Below, piece by piece: positions 1 through 5,670 of a DNA stretch of 7,173 bases (position 1 is the stretch's first letter; every line of letters starts with the position of its first letter). The notes under the pieces are model-generated. The model worked only from the letters and a program-made list of their open reading frames with translations. It searched no databases and was not told the DNA's origin. Both the position numbers and the translations under genes were made by a program. Source of the DNA: Clostridiales bacterium (GTDB lineage Bacteria > Bacillota > Clostridia > Christensenellales > Aristaeellaceae); contig JAAZAQ010000308.1 in the NCBI GenBank assembly GCA_012514225.1, forward strand, positions 1-7,173. Reading direction: 5' to 3'.

Positions 1-15
1 GGCCCCGGCTCGGTT

Positions 16-29
16 CGCCCGGAAGGGCG
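16..29 (-). other. stem-loop abutting the gpmI stop codon
   Basis: CGCCC and GGGCG (5 bp) enclose a TTCC loop on the minus strand, starting at the first base after the gpmI TGA. No U-tract follows in the 15 bases left in the window, so it looks intercistronic rather than terminating. Confidence 0.45.
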
Positions 30-1568
30 TCAGAACAGCGGCTCGCCGCTCATCTCCGGGGGGATGGGGATGTGCATGGCCTTGAGCATCGTGGGGGCGA
101 TGTCCGCCAGCCGCCCGCCCGCGCGCAGCGCCTTGCCGGCGAACTCCAGCCCGCAGGCGATGAAGGGCACCGGGTTGGTGGTGTGCGCCGTGAAGGGGCC
201 GCCGGTCTGGTAGTCAATCATCTGGTCGGCGTTGCCGTGGTCGGCGGTCACGAAGGCGCGGCCGCCCCTTTCCAGGATGCGGTCCACCAGCAGCCCCACG
301 TCCCGGTCCACCTCGCGCACCGCCTGCACGGCGGCGGGGATGACCCCGGTGTGCCCCACCATGTCGCAGTTGGCGTAGTTGAGGATGAGCACGTCGTACT
401 TCCCGGAGTCGACGATGTCCAGCGCCTCCTGCGTGACCTCCGGCGCGGACATCTCGGGCTTCAGGTCGAAGGTGGCCACCTTGCTGGAGGGCACCAGCAC
501 CCGCTCCTCGCCGGGGTTGGACTTCTCCACCCCGCCGTTGAAGAAGAAGGTGACGTGCGGGTATTTCTGCGTCTCGGCGATGCGCATCTGGGTCAGCCCC
601 AGGCCGGAGAGGTACTCGCCCAGGGTGTTCTCCAGGTCCTCCGGCGGGTTCACCACCTGAAGGCCGGTGAAGGTCTCGTCGTACTGCGTCATGGTGACGT
701 ACTGCAGCGGGAGGAAGCCCCGAGCGCGCTCGAAGCCGGCGAAGTCCGGCTGGATGAAGGCGCGGGTCATCTGCCGCATGCGGTCGGGGCGGAAGTTGAA
801 GCAGATGAGGCTGTCGTGCGCGTTGACGGTCGCGACCGGCGCGCCCAGCTGGGTCAGCACCACGGGCTTGACAAACTCGTCCGTGACCCCGGCCTGGTAG
901 CTGTCCAGCACCGCCTGCACCGGGTTCTCCGCGAAAACGCCCCGGCCCAGCACCACCGCGTCGTAGCCCAGCTTGACCCGCTCCCAGATGTTGTCGCGGT
1001 CCATGCCCCAGTAGCGGCCCTGGATGCTCGCGATGCGCCCGACGCCCAGGCCGTCCAGCTTTTCCTGCAGCCGCCGAACAAAGCCCGCGCCGCTGTCCGG
1101 CGGCACGTCGCGGCCGTCCAGCAGGCAGTGCACGAAGACCTTTGTCAGCCCGCGCGCCTTGGCCATGTCCAGCAGGGCGAAGAGGTGGTCGATGTGGCTG
1201 TGCACGCCGCCGTCGGACAGCAGGCCCAGGAAGTGCAGCGCGCTGTCCTGCCGCAGGGCCTCCTCCATCGCCCAGGTCAGCGCCGGGTTGTTGAACAGGC
1301 GCCCGGTCTGGATGTCGTGGGTGATCTGCATCAGCTCCTGGTTGACGATGCGCCCGGCGCCGATGTTCAGGTGCCCGACCTCGGAGTTGCCCATCTGCCC
1401 GGGCGGCAGCCCGACGTCGGGGCCGGAGGCGGACAATTGGGTGTGGGGGAAGGCGGCGCTGAGCCGGTCGATGTTGGGCGTGCCGGCCTCCAGGATGGCG
1501 TTGCCCAGGGGGTTGGGGTTGATGCCGAACCCGTCCATGATAATCAGCGCGGTGAGTTGCTTGGACAC
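30..1568 (-). CDS. gpmI: 2,3-bisphosphoglycerate-independent phosphoglycerate mutase
   Basis: This cytoplasmic glycolytic enzyme interconverts 3-phosphoglycerate and 2-phosphoglycerate through a phosphoserine intermediate, using two metal ions (Mn in Firmicutes relatives). The 512-aa product has the usual family length and is complete. Visible hallmarks are the metal-binding MDGFG near residue 12, the catalytic Ser62 in GNSEVGHLNIGAGR, GGVHSH at 120-125, DGRD at 151-154, RYWGMDRD at 185-192, FNFRPDR at 257-263, NYANCDMVGHTG around 397-408, TADHGNA at 441-447 and His462. These cover both the phosphatase-like and the phosphotransferase domain. The Cys in NYANCDMVGHTG stands where Bacillus has Pro. 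The start is GTG at 1568, supported by AAAGGAG at 1574-1580, five bases upstream. It follows tpiA by 36 bp in the same operon; eno would be expected beyond the left edge. No terminator with a U-tract follows the stop, consistent with continued transcription. Confidence 0.97.
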   Translation of the reverse strand: MSKQLTALIIMDGFGINPNPLGNAILEAGTPNIDRLSAAFPHTQLSASGPDVGLPPGQMGNSEVGHLNIGAGRIVNQELMQITHDIQTGRLFNNPALTWAMEEALRQDSALHFLGLLSDGGVHSHIDHLFALLDMAKARGLTKVFVHCLLDGRDVPPDSGAGFVRRLQEKLDGLGVGRIASIQGRYWGMDRDNIWERVKLGYDAVVLGRGVFAENPVQAVLDSYQAGVTDEFVKPVVLTQLGAPVATVNAHDSLICFNFRPDRMRQMTRAFIQPDFAGFERARGFLPLQYVTMTQYDETFTGLQVVNPPEDLENTLGEYLSGLGLTQMRIAETQKYPHVTFFFNGGVEKSNPGEERVLVPSSKVATFDLKPEMSAPEVTQEALDIVDSGKYDVLILNYANCDMVGHTGVIPAAVQAVREVDRDVGLLVDRILERGGRAFVTADHGNADQMIDYQTGGPFTAHTTNPVPFIACGLEFAGKALRAGGRLADIAPTMLKAMHIPIPPEMSGEPLF

Positions 1569-1583
1569 GGATGCTCCTTTGCG

Positions 1584-1604
1584 GGGCGGCGTTTCCGCCC
1601 GCCC
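1584..1604 (-). other. intercistronic stem-loop between tpiA and gpmI
   Basis: On the minus strand GGGCGG, a bulged G, CG, a GAAA tetraloop, CG and CCGCCC form an 8-bp stem. It starts at the first base after the tpiA TAA and ends four bases before the AAAGGAG of gpmI. It lacks a U-tract, so it is not a classical terminator. It could protect the tpiA 3' end or tune gpmI translation. Confidence 0.55.
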
Positions 1605-2357
1605 TTATCGGTCGAAATGGACCACCTGGGCGAAGTCCGCCGCCTTCAGCGAGGCGCCGCCGATGAGGCCGCCGTCGATGTCCGGCTGCGCCATCAGGCC
1701 CTTGGCGTTCTTGGGGTTCATGCTGCCGCCGTACTGGATGCGCACGGCGTTGCCCACCCGCTTCCCGTAGCGCGCGCTCAGCGCGTCCCGGATGACCCGG
1801 ATGGTCTGGTTGGCCTGCTCGTCCGTGGCCGTCAGCCCGGTGCCGATGGCCCAGACCGGCTCGTAGGCGACGATGACTTTTTTAACCTCCTCGGGCGTCA
1901 GCCCGGTCAGCGCGATGAGCGTCTGGTAGGTGACCAGCGCGTCGGTGTAGCCGGCTTCGCGCTGCTCCTTCCGCTCGCCCACGCACACGATGGGCACCAG
2001 CCCGCCCGCGACGGCGGCCTTCACCCGCAGGTTGACCGTCTCGTCCGTCTCGCCGAAGTACTGCCGCCGCTCGCTGTGGCCGATAATCACATACTCGGCG
2101 CCCGCCTCCCTGAGCATCGCCGCGGACAGCTCGCCGGTGAAGGCGCCGGAGGGCATGTAGTGCACGTTTTGCGCGCCCAGCCTGATCTTGCTGCCGCGCA
2201 GGGCCTGCCGGGCGCTTTGCAGGTCGACCGCGGGCACGCACAGCACCACCGTCGCCTTCGCGCCCTCCACCAGGGGCTTGAGTTCCAGGATGAGTTCGGC
2301 CGCTTCCTTCGGGCCCTTGTTCATTTTCCAGTTGCCTGCGATGACGGGTGTGCGCAT
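1605..2357 (-). CDS. tpiA: triose-phosphate isomerase
   Basis: TpiA interconverts dihydroxyacetone phosphate and glyceraldehyde-3-phosphate in glycolysis and gluconeogenesis. The 250-aa product matches the family length. All expected active-site elements are present: Asn9 and Lys11 in AGNWKMN, the electrophile His94 in IIGHSERR, the catalytic base Glu166 in AYEPVWAIGTG (whose AIGTG is the phosphate-gripping loop 6), YGGS at 209-212 and GGLIGGASL near 229-237. The ATG at 2357 is chosen because AGGAGGTG (2361-2368) sits just upstream and the protein then begins MRTPVIAGNWK, as in homologues. A TTG 27 bp further upstream would add nine unconserved residues and falls in the promoter-proximal region. 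The gene lies 97 bp after pgk and 36 bp before gpmI, and it has its own strong promoter at 2394-2422. Confidence 0.98.
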   Translation of the reverse strand: MRTPVIAGNWKMNKGPKEAAELILELKPLVEGAKATVVLCVPAVDLQSARQALRGSKIRLGAQNVHYMPSGAFTGELSAAMLREAGAEYVIIGHSERRQYFGETDETVNLRVKAAVAGGLVPIVCVGERKEQREAGYTDALVTYQTLIALTGLTPEEVKKVIVAYEPVWAIGTGLTATDEQANQTIRVIRDALSARYGKRVGNAVRIQYGGSMNPKNAKGLMAQPDIDGGLIGGASLKAADFAQVVHFDR

Positions 2358-2376
2358 GGGCACCTCCTGAGAATAC

Positions 2377-2384
2377 TTGTACAA
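2377..2384. promoter_or_regulatory. TTGTACAA palindrome at the tpiA transcription start
   Basis: A perfect 8-bp palindrome lies about 3-10 bases downstream of the predicted tpiA start point. On the plus strand CGGGAC, identical to one half-element of the Bacillus CggR operator, sits just beside it at 2388-2393. Together they could be a regulator site. Both are short and could be chance. Confidence 0.22.
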
Positions 2385-2393
2385 ACCCGGGAC

Positions 2394-2422
2394 ATTATAC
2401 CCGCCCGCCGTGCCGGACGCAA
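2394..2422 (-). promoter_or_regulatory. internal SigA-type promoter upstream of tpiA
   Basis: On the minus strand there is TTGCGT (2417-2422), a 17-bp spacer and TATAAT (2394-2399), nearly the same boxes and spacing as the cggR promoter. The predicted start is near 2387, giving a leader of about 30 nt that contains AGGAGGTG before the tpiA ATG. It would transcribe tpiA-gpmI independently of cggR-pgk. The -35 box lies in the loop and the spacer includes one arm of the hairpin at 2400-2432. Confidence 0.78.
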
Positions 2423-2439
2423 AGCGGGCGGGCTTTTTT
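2400..2439 (+). terminator. terminator-like hairpin with U-tract, plus-strand polarity
   Basis: Perfect 9-bp arms CCCGCCCGC (2400-2408) and GCGGGCGGG (2424-2432) enclose a 15-nt loop, followed by C and six T on the plus strand. As an intrinsic terminator it would stop plus-strand, antisense transcripts, because on the minus strand the stem is followed by the tpiA -10 box rather than a U-run. Minus-strand read-through RNA from pgk would still form the stem. The long loop weakens the terminator call. Confidence 0.4.
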
Positions 2440-2440
2440 C

Positions 2441-2454
2441 GCAGTGGACCCTGC
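2441..2454 (-). other. small stem-loop abutting the pgk stop codon
   Basis: Arms GCAG and CTGC (4 bp) enclose six bases and start at the first base after the pgk TAG. This is weak on its own; it is listed because the same placement recurs after tpiA, gpmI and degV. Confidence 0.3.
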
Positions 2455-3639
2455 CTACCGGTCGTTGAGCGCCGCGACGCCCGGCAGCACCAGGCCTTCC
2501 AAGAACTCCAGCGAGGCGCCGCCGCCGGTGGAGATGTGGCTGATGCGGTCCGCGAAGCCCATCTGGGCGACGGCCGCGGCGGAGTCCCCGCCGCCGACGA
2601 TGGTGGTGGCGCCGCTGTCCGCCAGCGCCTTCGCGACCGCCCGGGTGCCCTCGGCGAAGGCGGGCATCTCGAACACGCCCATCGGCCCGTTCCACACGAC
2701 GGTCTTGGCTTCCCTGACGGCCTTGGCGAAGGCCGCCTGTGCCTTGGGCCCGATGTCCAGGCCCTGCCAGCCCTCCGGGATGTCCAGCGTGGGGACCACC
2801 CGGGTGTTGGCGGCGTTGTCGAACTTGTCCGCCGCCACGGTGTCCTCCGGCAGCAGCAGCTTCACGCCCTTCTTTTCCGCCTTCTCCAGCATCTCCCGCG
2901 CGTAGTCGACGCGATCCTTTTCCAGCAGGCTGCCGCCCACCTTCCCGCCCTGCGCGGCGGCGAAGGTGAAGGCCATGCCGCCGCCGATGATGAGGGTGTC
3001 CACCTTCTCCAGCAGGTTGTTGATGACGCCCAGCTTGTCGGACACCTTCGCCCCGCCCAGGATGGCAACGAAGGGGCGGTCCGGGTTTTCCAGCGCCTTG
3101 CCCATGAACTGCAGCTCCTTTTCAATCAGGAAGCCGGAGACCGCGGGCAGGAAGTGCGCGACGCCCTCGGTGCTGGCGTGGGCGCGGTGGGCGGTGCCGA
3201 AGGCGTCGTTGACGTACAGGTCGGCGAGGGAGGCCAGGCTTTTCGCGAAGTCCGGGTCGTTCTTCTCCTCCTCCTTGTGGAAGCGCAGGTTCTCCAGCAG
3301 CATCACGTCCCCGTCCTTCAGGGAAGCCGCCAGGCGCCGCGCGTCCTCGCCCACCACGTCCTTGGCCATCAGGACTTCCCGGCCCAGCAGCTCGGAAAGC
3401 CGCCGGGCGACGGGCGCCAGGGAATACTTGAGGTTGAACTCGCCCTTGGGGCGGCCCAGGTGGCTGCACAGGATGACCTTCGCCCCCTTGTCCGCCAGGT
3501 AGCGGATGGTCGGCAGCGCGCCCTGGATGCGGTTCTCGTCGGTGATGCGCCCTTCCTCGTCCATCGGCACGTTGAAGTCCACCCGGACCAGCGCCTTCTT
3601 ACCCTTTAGCCCGACGTCGCGTATGGTTTTCTTGTCCAT
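2455..3639 (-). CDS. pgk: phosphoglycerate kinase
   Basis: Pgk transfers the acyl phosphate of 1,3-bisphosphoglycerate to ADP, giving ATP and 3-phosphoglycerate. The 394-aa protein has the same length as the Bacillus enzyme. The N-terminal substrate domain shows RVDFNVP (19-25), Arg37, SHLGRPKG (59-66), LLENLRF (114-120) and [13 protein letters not shown] (144-156). The C-terminal nucleotide domain shows [10 protein letters not shown] (193-202), WNGPMGVFE (316-324), GGGDS (349-353) and [13 protein letters not shown] (370-382). The ATG at 3639 has a near-consensus AAGGAGGAGA at 3643-3652. This start and its ribosome binding site lie inside the 3' end of cggR, a 41-bp overlap, which suggests translational coupling. 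In the classical Firmicutes operon gapA would separate the two genes; here it is absent. Confidence 0.98.
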   Translation of the reverse strand: MDKKTIRDVGLKGKKALVRVDFNVPMDEEGRITDENRIQGALPTIRYLADKGAKVILCSHLGRPKGEFNLKYSLAPVARRLSELLGREVLMAKDVVGEDARRLAASLKDGDVMLLENLRFHKEEEKNDPDFAKSLASLADLYVNDAFGTAHRAHASTEGVAHFLPAVSGFLIEKELQFMGKALENPDRPFVAILGGAKVSDKLGVINNLLEKVDTLIIGGGMAFTFAAAQGGKVGGSLLEKDRVDYAREMLEKAEKKGVKLLLPEDTVAADKFDNAANTRVVPTLDIPEGWQGLDIGPKAQAAFAKAVREAKTVVWNGPMGVFEMPAFAEGTRAVAKALADSGATTIVGGGDSAAAVAQMGFADRISHISTGGGASLEFLEGLVLPGVAALNDR

Positions 3640-4702
3640 GGTTCTCCTCCTTGATGTTCTCTGGCGGCAGTTCCCCGGATTCCGACAGCAGGGACAGCAT
3701 CCGCCGCGCCACCCCCTCGTCGATGACCAGCGCCCAGGGCGGGTGCCAGCGCACGGCGGCGAGCACCGCCTGGGCCTTTCGCGCCCCGGCGGCCGCCATC
3801 ACGGACAGCGCCTGGGGCTTTCCGCTGCCCAGCTCGCTGGACAGCGAGGGGCTTTGGTACACTACGCGGCCCTTGATGTCGAAAAAGTCGCCCAGCGCCT
3901 CGCCGACCGCGCCGTCGCGCTGCAGCTGCCGGCGCAGCGACAGGGACATGCCGCGCCGCTGCGCCATGTCCTCCGACCGGCCCACGCCGTAGAGGATGAT
4001 GTCGGCGTTGCGCATCAGCGCCAGCGTGGCGCGCACGCCCGGCAGCTTGGCCGCCTTTTTCAGCGTCTCCTGGTCCATGCCCTCCGGCAGGTGCATCAGC
4101 CGGTAGTCGCCCCCGATGCGCTGAGCCAGCTCCCCCGCCACGGCGTCGGCCTGCATCTGCGCCAATCGGCCGAAGCCGCCCCGCGCGGGGACGACCATGA
4201 CGTTGCCGGCCACCGGGGCCATCGCTCGCGCGACCTCGCTCATCGTGCTGCCGCCGGAGACGGCGATAATCATGTTGTCGTGCAGCACCTGCTCGAGCAC
4301 CTGCGCCGTCGCGCGGCCCAGCCCCACCAGCACGATGCGGTCCGCGTCCGCGTCCCCGGGCACCAGGGTCAGGTGGGAGACGGGCAGCAGCTGCTTCAGC
4401 GCGCTCTCCAGCTCGTGCAGCCCGCTGATGGAGCGGCACAGGCGCCGCACCTCCGGCAGGATTTTGACGCCGGCGGGCGCCAGCCGCATCCCCGCCGCGC
4501 TCAGGGTGATGAGGCCCTCCGCGCGCAGCGCCTCCGCGGCGGCGCGCACCTCCCGCTCGGAGAGCTGCATGGAGACCGCCAGCGTGCGCCGGCCGACCGG
4601 CCCGATGGCGTCAATCCGCTCCAGCAGCACCGCCCGGCGGCTGATTTCCTCCACCTGGTCCGCCGCGATGCGCTTGAGCGTCGACCACGTAATCTCCTGC
4701 AT
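3599..4702 (-). CDS. cggR: CggR-family central glycolytic gene regulator (SorC/DeoR type)
   Basis: CggR is a DNA-binding repressor of glycolytic operons whose binding is relieved by fructose-1,6-bisphosphate. With the ATG at 4702 the product is 367 aa, against about 340 in Bacillus subtilis; the extra length is mostly a C-terminal tail overlapping pgk. Residues about 33-78 form the winged helix-turn-helix ([20 protein letters not shown], then a wing). The sugar-phosphate domain carries [11 protein letters not shown] (148-158), VPARGGFG (171-178), [13 protein letters not shown] (238-250), Glu268 in VGEALGDFF and Lys309 in AGARKAQAV. These align by recall with the Bacillus effector-pocket Thr151/Thr152, Arg175, Glu269 and Lys310. 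A GTG at 4711 would add three residues; the ATG is preferred because GGTGAGG lies just upstream. The gene is first in its operon, behind its own promoter, which suggests autoregulation. Confidence 0.93.
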   Translation of the reverse strand: MQEITWSTLKRIAADQVEEISRRAVLLERIDAIGPVGRRTLAVSMQLSEREVRAAAEALRAEGLITLSAAGMRLAPAGVKILPEVRRLCRSISGLHELESALKQLLPVSHLTLVPGDADADRIVLVGLGRATAQVLEQVLHDNMIIAVSGGSTMSEVARAMAPVAGNVMVVPARGGFGRLAQMQADAVAGELAQRIGGDYRLMHLPEGMDQETLKKAAKLPGVRATLALMRNADIILYGVGRSEDMAQRRGMSLSLRRQLQRDGAVGEALGDFFDIKGRVVYQSPSLSSELGSGKPQALSVMAAAGARKAQAVLAAVRWHPPWALVIDEGVARRMLSLLSESGELPPENIKEENHGQENHTRRRAKG

Positions 4703-4726
4703 CCGCCTCACCCGCTTCCCGGTGCG

Positions 4727-4741
4727 GGGCGTATTCCGCCC
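4727..4741. promoter_or_regulatory. dyad in the cggR leader, candidate operator or leader hairpin
   Basis: GGGCG and CGCCC are perfect 5-bp arms around TATTC. The dyad lies just downstream of the predicted transcription start, a place where CggR-type repressors bind in other bacteria. It does not resemble the published Bacillus CggR operator (CGGGAC/TGTC direct repeats), so calling it an operator is inference only. Confidence 0.3.
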
Positions 4742-4750
4742 GCCCGGCGA

Positions 4751-4779
4751 ATTATATACCAGCCCGCGCCCCGGCGCAA
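4751..4779 (-). promoter_or_regulatory. SigA-type promoter of the cggR operon
   Basis: Read on the minus strand there is TTGCGC (4774-4779), a 17-bp spacer and a perfect TATAAT (4751-4756). Transcription would begin near 4744, leaving a leader of about 40 nt before the cggR ATG. The AT-rich -10 box stands out sharply from its GC-rich surroundings. This is the only good promoter seen in front of cggR, so it should drive cggR-pgk and probably the downstream genes. Confidence 0.8.
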
Positions 4780-5003
4780 GGGAAGAACCAAAGCCGTACA
4801 GGGGAGGCGCGGGAAATGGCCTGCCGGAAAGGCCGGAAACGCCGGCAAAAAGGCGCGGCTCCCGGCCCCACCTTTCCTTCCGGAAGCGCCTGCGTTTCCT
4901 TCCCGGCTACGCCAACGCGGCGGGCGGAATCCGTCCCGGCGGCTCCGGGAATCGCATCAGACAGGTTTGCCTTCGGGCAGATGAAGCCCCGCTTCTCCCA
5001 AAT
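4757..5003. other. intergenic stretch with GC-rich dyads, no supported gene
   Basis: Between the cggR -10 box and the MITE-like element I see no gene I can support. The cggR -35 box and spacer occupy the left end. Further right there are several perfect small dyads: GCCGG/CCGGC (4832-4846), the palindrome CTTCCGGAAG, TCCCGG/CCGGGA (4934-4950) and TGCC-TTCG-GGCA (4968-4979), the last a UUCG-capped stem on the plus strand. An 81-codon plus-strand reading frame from the ATG at 4816 has GGGGAGG upstream but runs into the mobile element. Confidence 0.5.
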
Positions 5004-5006
5004 CAA

Positions 5007-5028
5007 AGAAGTGTCCGCAGACACTTCT
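5007..5028. repeat. terminal palindrome, left copy
   Basis: Perfect 9-bp arms AGAAGTGTC and GACACTTCT flank a CGCA loop. The sequence is identical to the copy at 5210-5231, so the two are both direct and nearly inverted repeats of each other, differing only through the loop when inverted. Confidence 0.9.
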
Positions 5029-5179
5029 CAGGCTGTTAAAAAACCTAACTACAGACCATGATGCAGGGGGCTTCGGGGGGCGGCAGCCCACCGATTGTCA
5101 TCGTGTCGTCCGGCTTTGCCGGACGCGCGGGGCGTTTTCGCGAACAGCGAAAACATTCCGCAGCCATCCTCCGGATCCA

Positions 5180-5199
5180 AAAAGGTCCACAGACCTTTT
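5180..5199 (-). terminator. hairpin that may terminate the degV-hit transcript
   Basis: Perfect 8-bp arms AAAAGGTC and GACCTTTT enclose a 4-nt loop. Read on the minus strand the stem ends in five T, giving a short terminator-like structure about 70 bases after the hit stop codon. The mirrored A/T arms would let it work in either direction, but only four stem pairs are strong G/C or mixed pairs, so efficiency is doubtful. It sits inside the MITE-like element, so the element may supply the operon end. Confidence 0.35.
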
Positions 5200-5209
5200 C
5201 GACAGTCTG

Positions 5210-5231
5210 AGAAGTGTCCGCAGACACTTCT
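5210..5231. repeat. terminal palindrome, right copy
   Basis: This copy is identical to the left one. It is preceded by GACAGTCTG, the counterpart of CAGGCTGTT that follows the left copy, which shows that the inverted repeat extends beyond the palindrome itself. Confidence 0.9.
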
Positions 5232-5243
5232 TTGGGGTTGCGC

Positions 5244-5256
5244 CGGGGTTTCCCCG
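5244..5256 (-). other. stem-loop downstream of hit
   Basis: CGGGG and CCCCG enclose AAA on the minus strand, 15 bases after the hit stop codon. No U-tract follows, so it is at best a 3'-end stabilising hairpin or a weak terminator. Confidence 0.35.
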
Positions 5257-5270
5257 ACCGCCGCTTTCGC

Positions 5271-5615
5271 TCAGCCCATCTGCCCGCTCAGCGGCCGGCC
5301 GCCCAGCACGTGGAAATGCAGGTGGGGCACGCTCTGGCAGGCGTCCGGCCCGCAGTTGGACACCAGGCGGAACCCGCTTTTGTCAATGCCTTCCTTCTTC
5401 GCGACCAGGGCCGCCGCGCGCAGCAGGCGCGCCAGCAGGCTGTCCTCCACCCCCTCCAGGCCGCAAAGCCCGTCCAGGTGCCGCTTGGGAATGATGAGCA
5501 CGTGCCTGTCGGCCTGCGGGTTGATGTCCCGGAAGGCCAGCAGCGCCTCGTCCTCGTACACGGCGTCGCAGGGAACCTCGCCCCTGACGATGCCGCAGAA
5601 CAGGCATTCGTCCAT
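5271..5615 (-). CDS. HIT-family (histidine triad) nucleotide-binding hydrolase, Hint type
   Basis: Small HIT proteins of the Hint branch are cytoplasmic dimers that hydrolyse purine nucleoside phosphoramidates and acyl-AMP-type compounds; the physiological substrate in bacteria is unclear. The 114-aa product is the normal length. The triad HLHFHVLGG has His98, His100 and His102, the middle and last being part of the catalytic site. The upstream block FRDINPQADRHVLIIPKRH (28-46) is typical. Cys4 and Cys7 in the N-terminal CLFC with later histidines resemble the zinc site of some family members. The ATG at 5615 has AAGGAGGA at 5622-5629. The gene follows degV by 55 bp without an obvious promoter, so it is probably co-transcribed with degV. 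Confidence 0.95.
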   Translation of the reverse strand: MDECLFCGIVRGEVPCDAVYEDEALLAFRDINPQADRHVLIIPKRHLDGLCGLEGVEDSLLARLLRAAALVAKKEGIDKSGFRLVSNCGPDACQSVPHLHFHVLGGRPLSGQMG

Positions 5616-5631
5616 GTCTCTTCCTCCTTCA

Positions 5632-5646
5632 GCGCCTTTTTGGCGC
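5632..5646 (-). other. stem-loop upstream of the hit ribosome binding site
   Basis: GCGCC and GGCGC (5 bp) enclose AAAAA on the minus strand, ending two bases before the AAGGAGGA of hit. It could modulate hit translation or mark an mRNA processing point. No U-tract follows. Confidence 0.4.
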
Positions 5647-5654
5647 GTTCTCTT

Positions 5655-5670
5655 GGCGGCTCTCCCCGCC
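5655..5670 (-). other. stem-loop abutting the degV stop codon
   Basis: GGCGG and CCGCC (5 bp) enclose six bases on the minus strand and start at the first base after the degV TGA. A second hairpin follows eight bases later, before hit. Confidence 0.45.

Larger units (their letters stand above)
5004..5234. mobile_element. MITE-like element with hairpin termini
   Basis: The ends form a 39-bp imperfect terminal inverted repeat: 5004-5042 against 5196-5234, with 34 of 39 positions matching by eye and both starting CAAAGAAGTGTC. Each end contains the same perfect palindromic hairpin, 9-bp arms AGAAGTGTC and GACACTTCT around CGCA (5007-5028 and 5210-5231). Inside are stems at 5107-5125 (CGTCCGGC/GCCGGACG), 5134-5154 (GTTTTCGC/GCGAAAAC) and 5180-5199 (AAAAGGTC/GACCTTTT). 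There is no transposase or credible gene inside, and no target-site duplication could be recognised at the flanks. The size, inverted ends and lack of coding capacity fit a non-autonomous miniature element; copy number elsewhere is unknown. Confidence 0.65.

Noticed and set aside
2400..2439. Intrinsic terminator of pgk
   Set aside because: The U-tract is on the plus-strand side only. On the minus strand the stem is followed by the tpiA -10 box, so it does not look like a pgk terminator.
72..2468. A 798-codon plus-strand open frame opposite gpmI and tpiA
   Set aside because: It is antisense to two enzymes with complete catalytic motifs. The translation is low-complexity (rich in His, Val, Gly, Arg, Leu, Gln), has no recognisable domain, and is the usual stop-poor shadow frame of high-GC genes.
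2377..4984. Long plus-strand open frames opposite pgk and cggR (410 and 492 codons)
   Set aside because: They are shadows of well-supported minus-strand genes, with Arg/His/Gln-rich composition, no family motif and no credible ribosome binding site.
4752..5024. 90-codon minus-strand open frame (starts MSADTSLIWEK) ending in the cggR promoter
   Set aside because: It begins with GTG in the left palindrome, has no ribosome binding site, and overlaps the cggR -35 and -10 boxes.
4816..5061. 81-codon plus-strand open frame with GGGGAGG upstream
   Set aside because: A purine-rich stretch of the right kind precedes the ATG, but the product is Arg/Pro/Ala-rich without motifs, and its last ~19 codons lie in the mobile element. 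This is not enough to call a gene.
5045..5227. 60-codon minus-strand open frame inside the MITE-like element (starts MSADTSQTVEK)
   Set aside because: It starts with GTG inside the terminal palindrome and spans the whole repeat, reading through several hairpins. Such frames are easily annotated as hypothetical proteins in every copy of a repeat, and nothing here supports translation.
4703..5270. CRISPR array or RNA gene in the repeat-rich gap
   Set aside because: There are only two copies of a palindrome 203 bp apart with unequal internal hairpins, no regular spacers, and no tRNA or rRNA signature.
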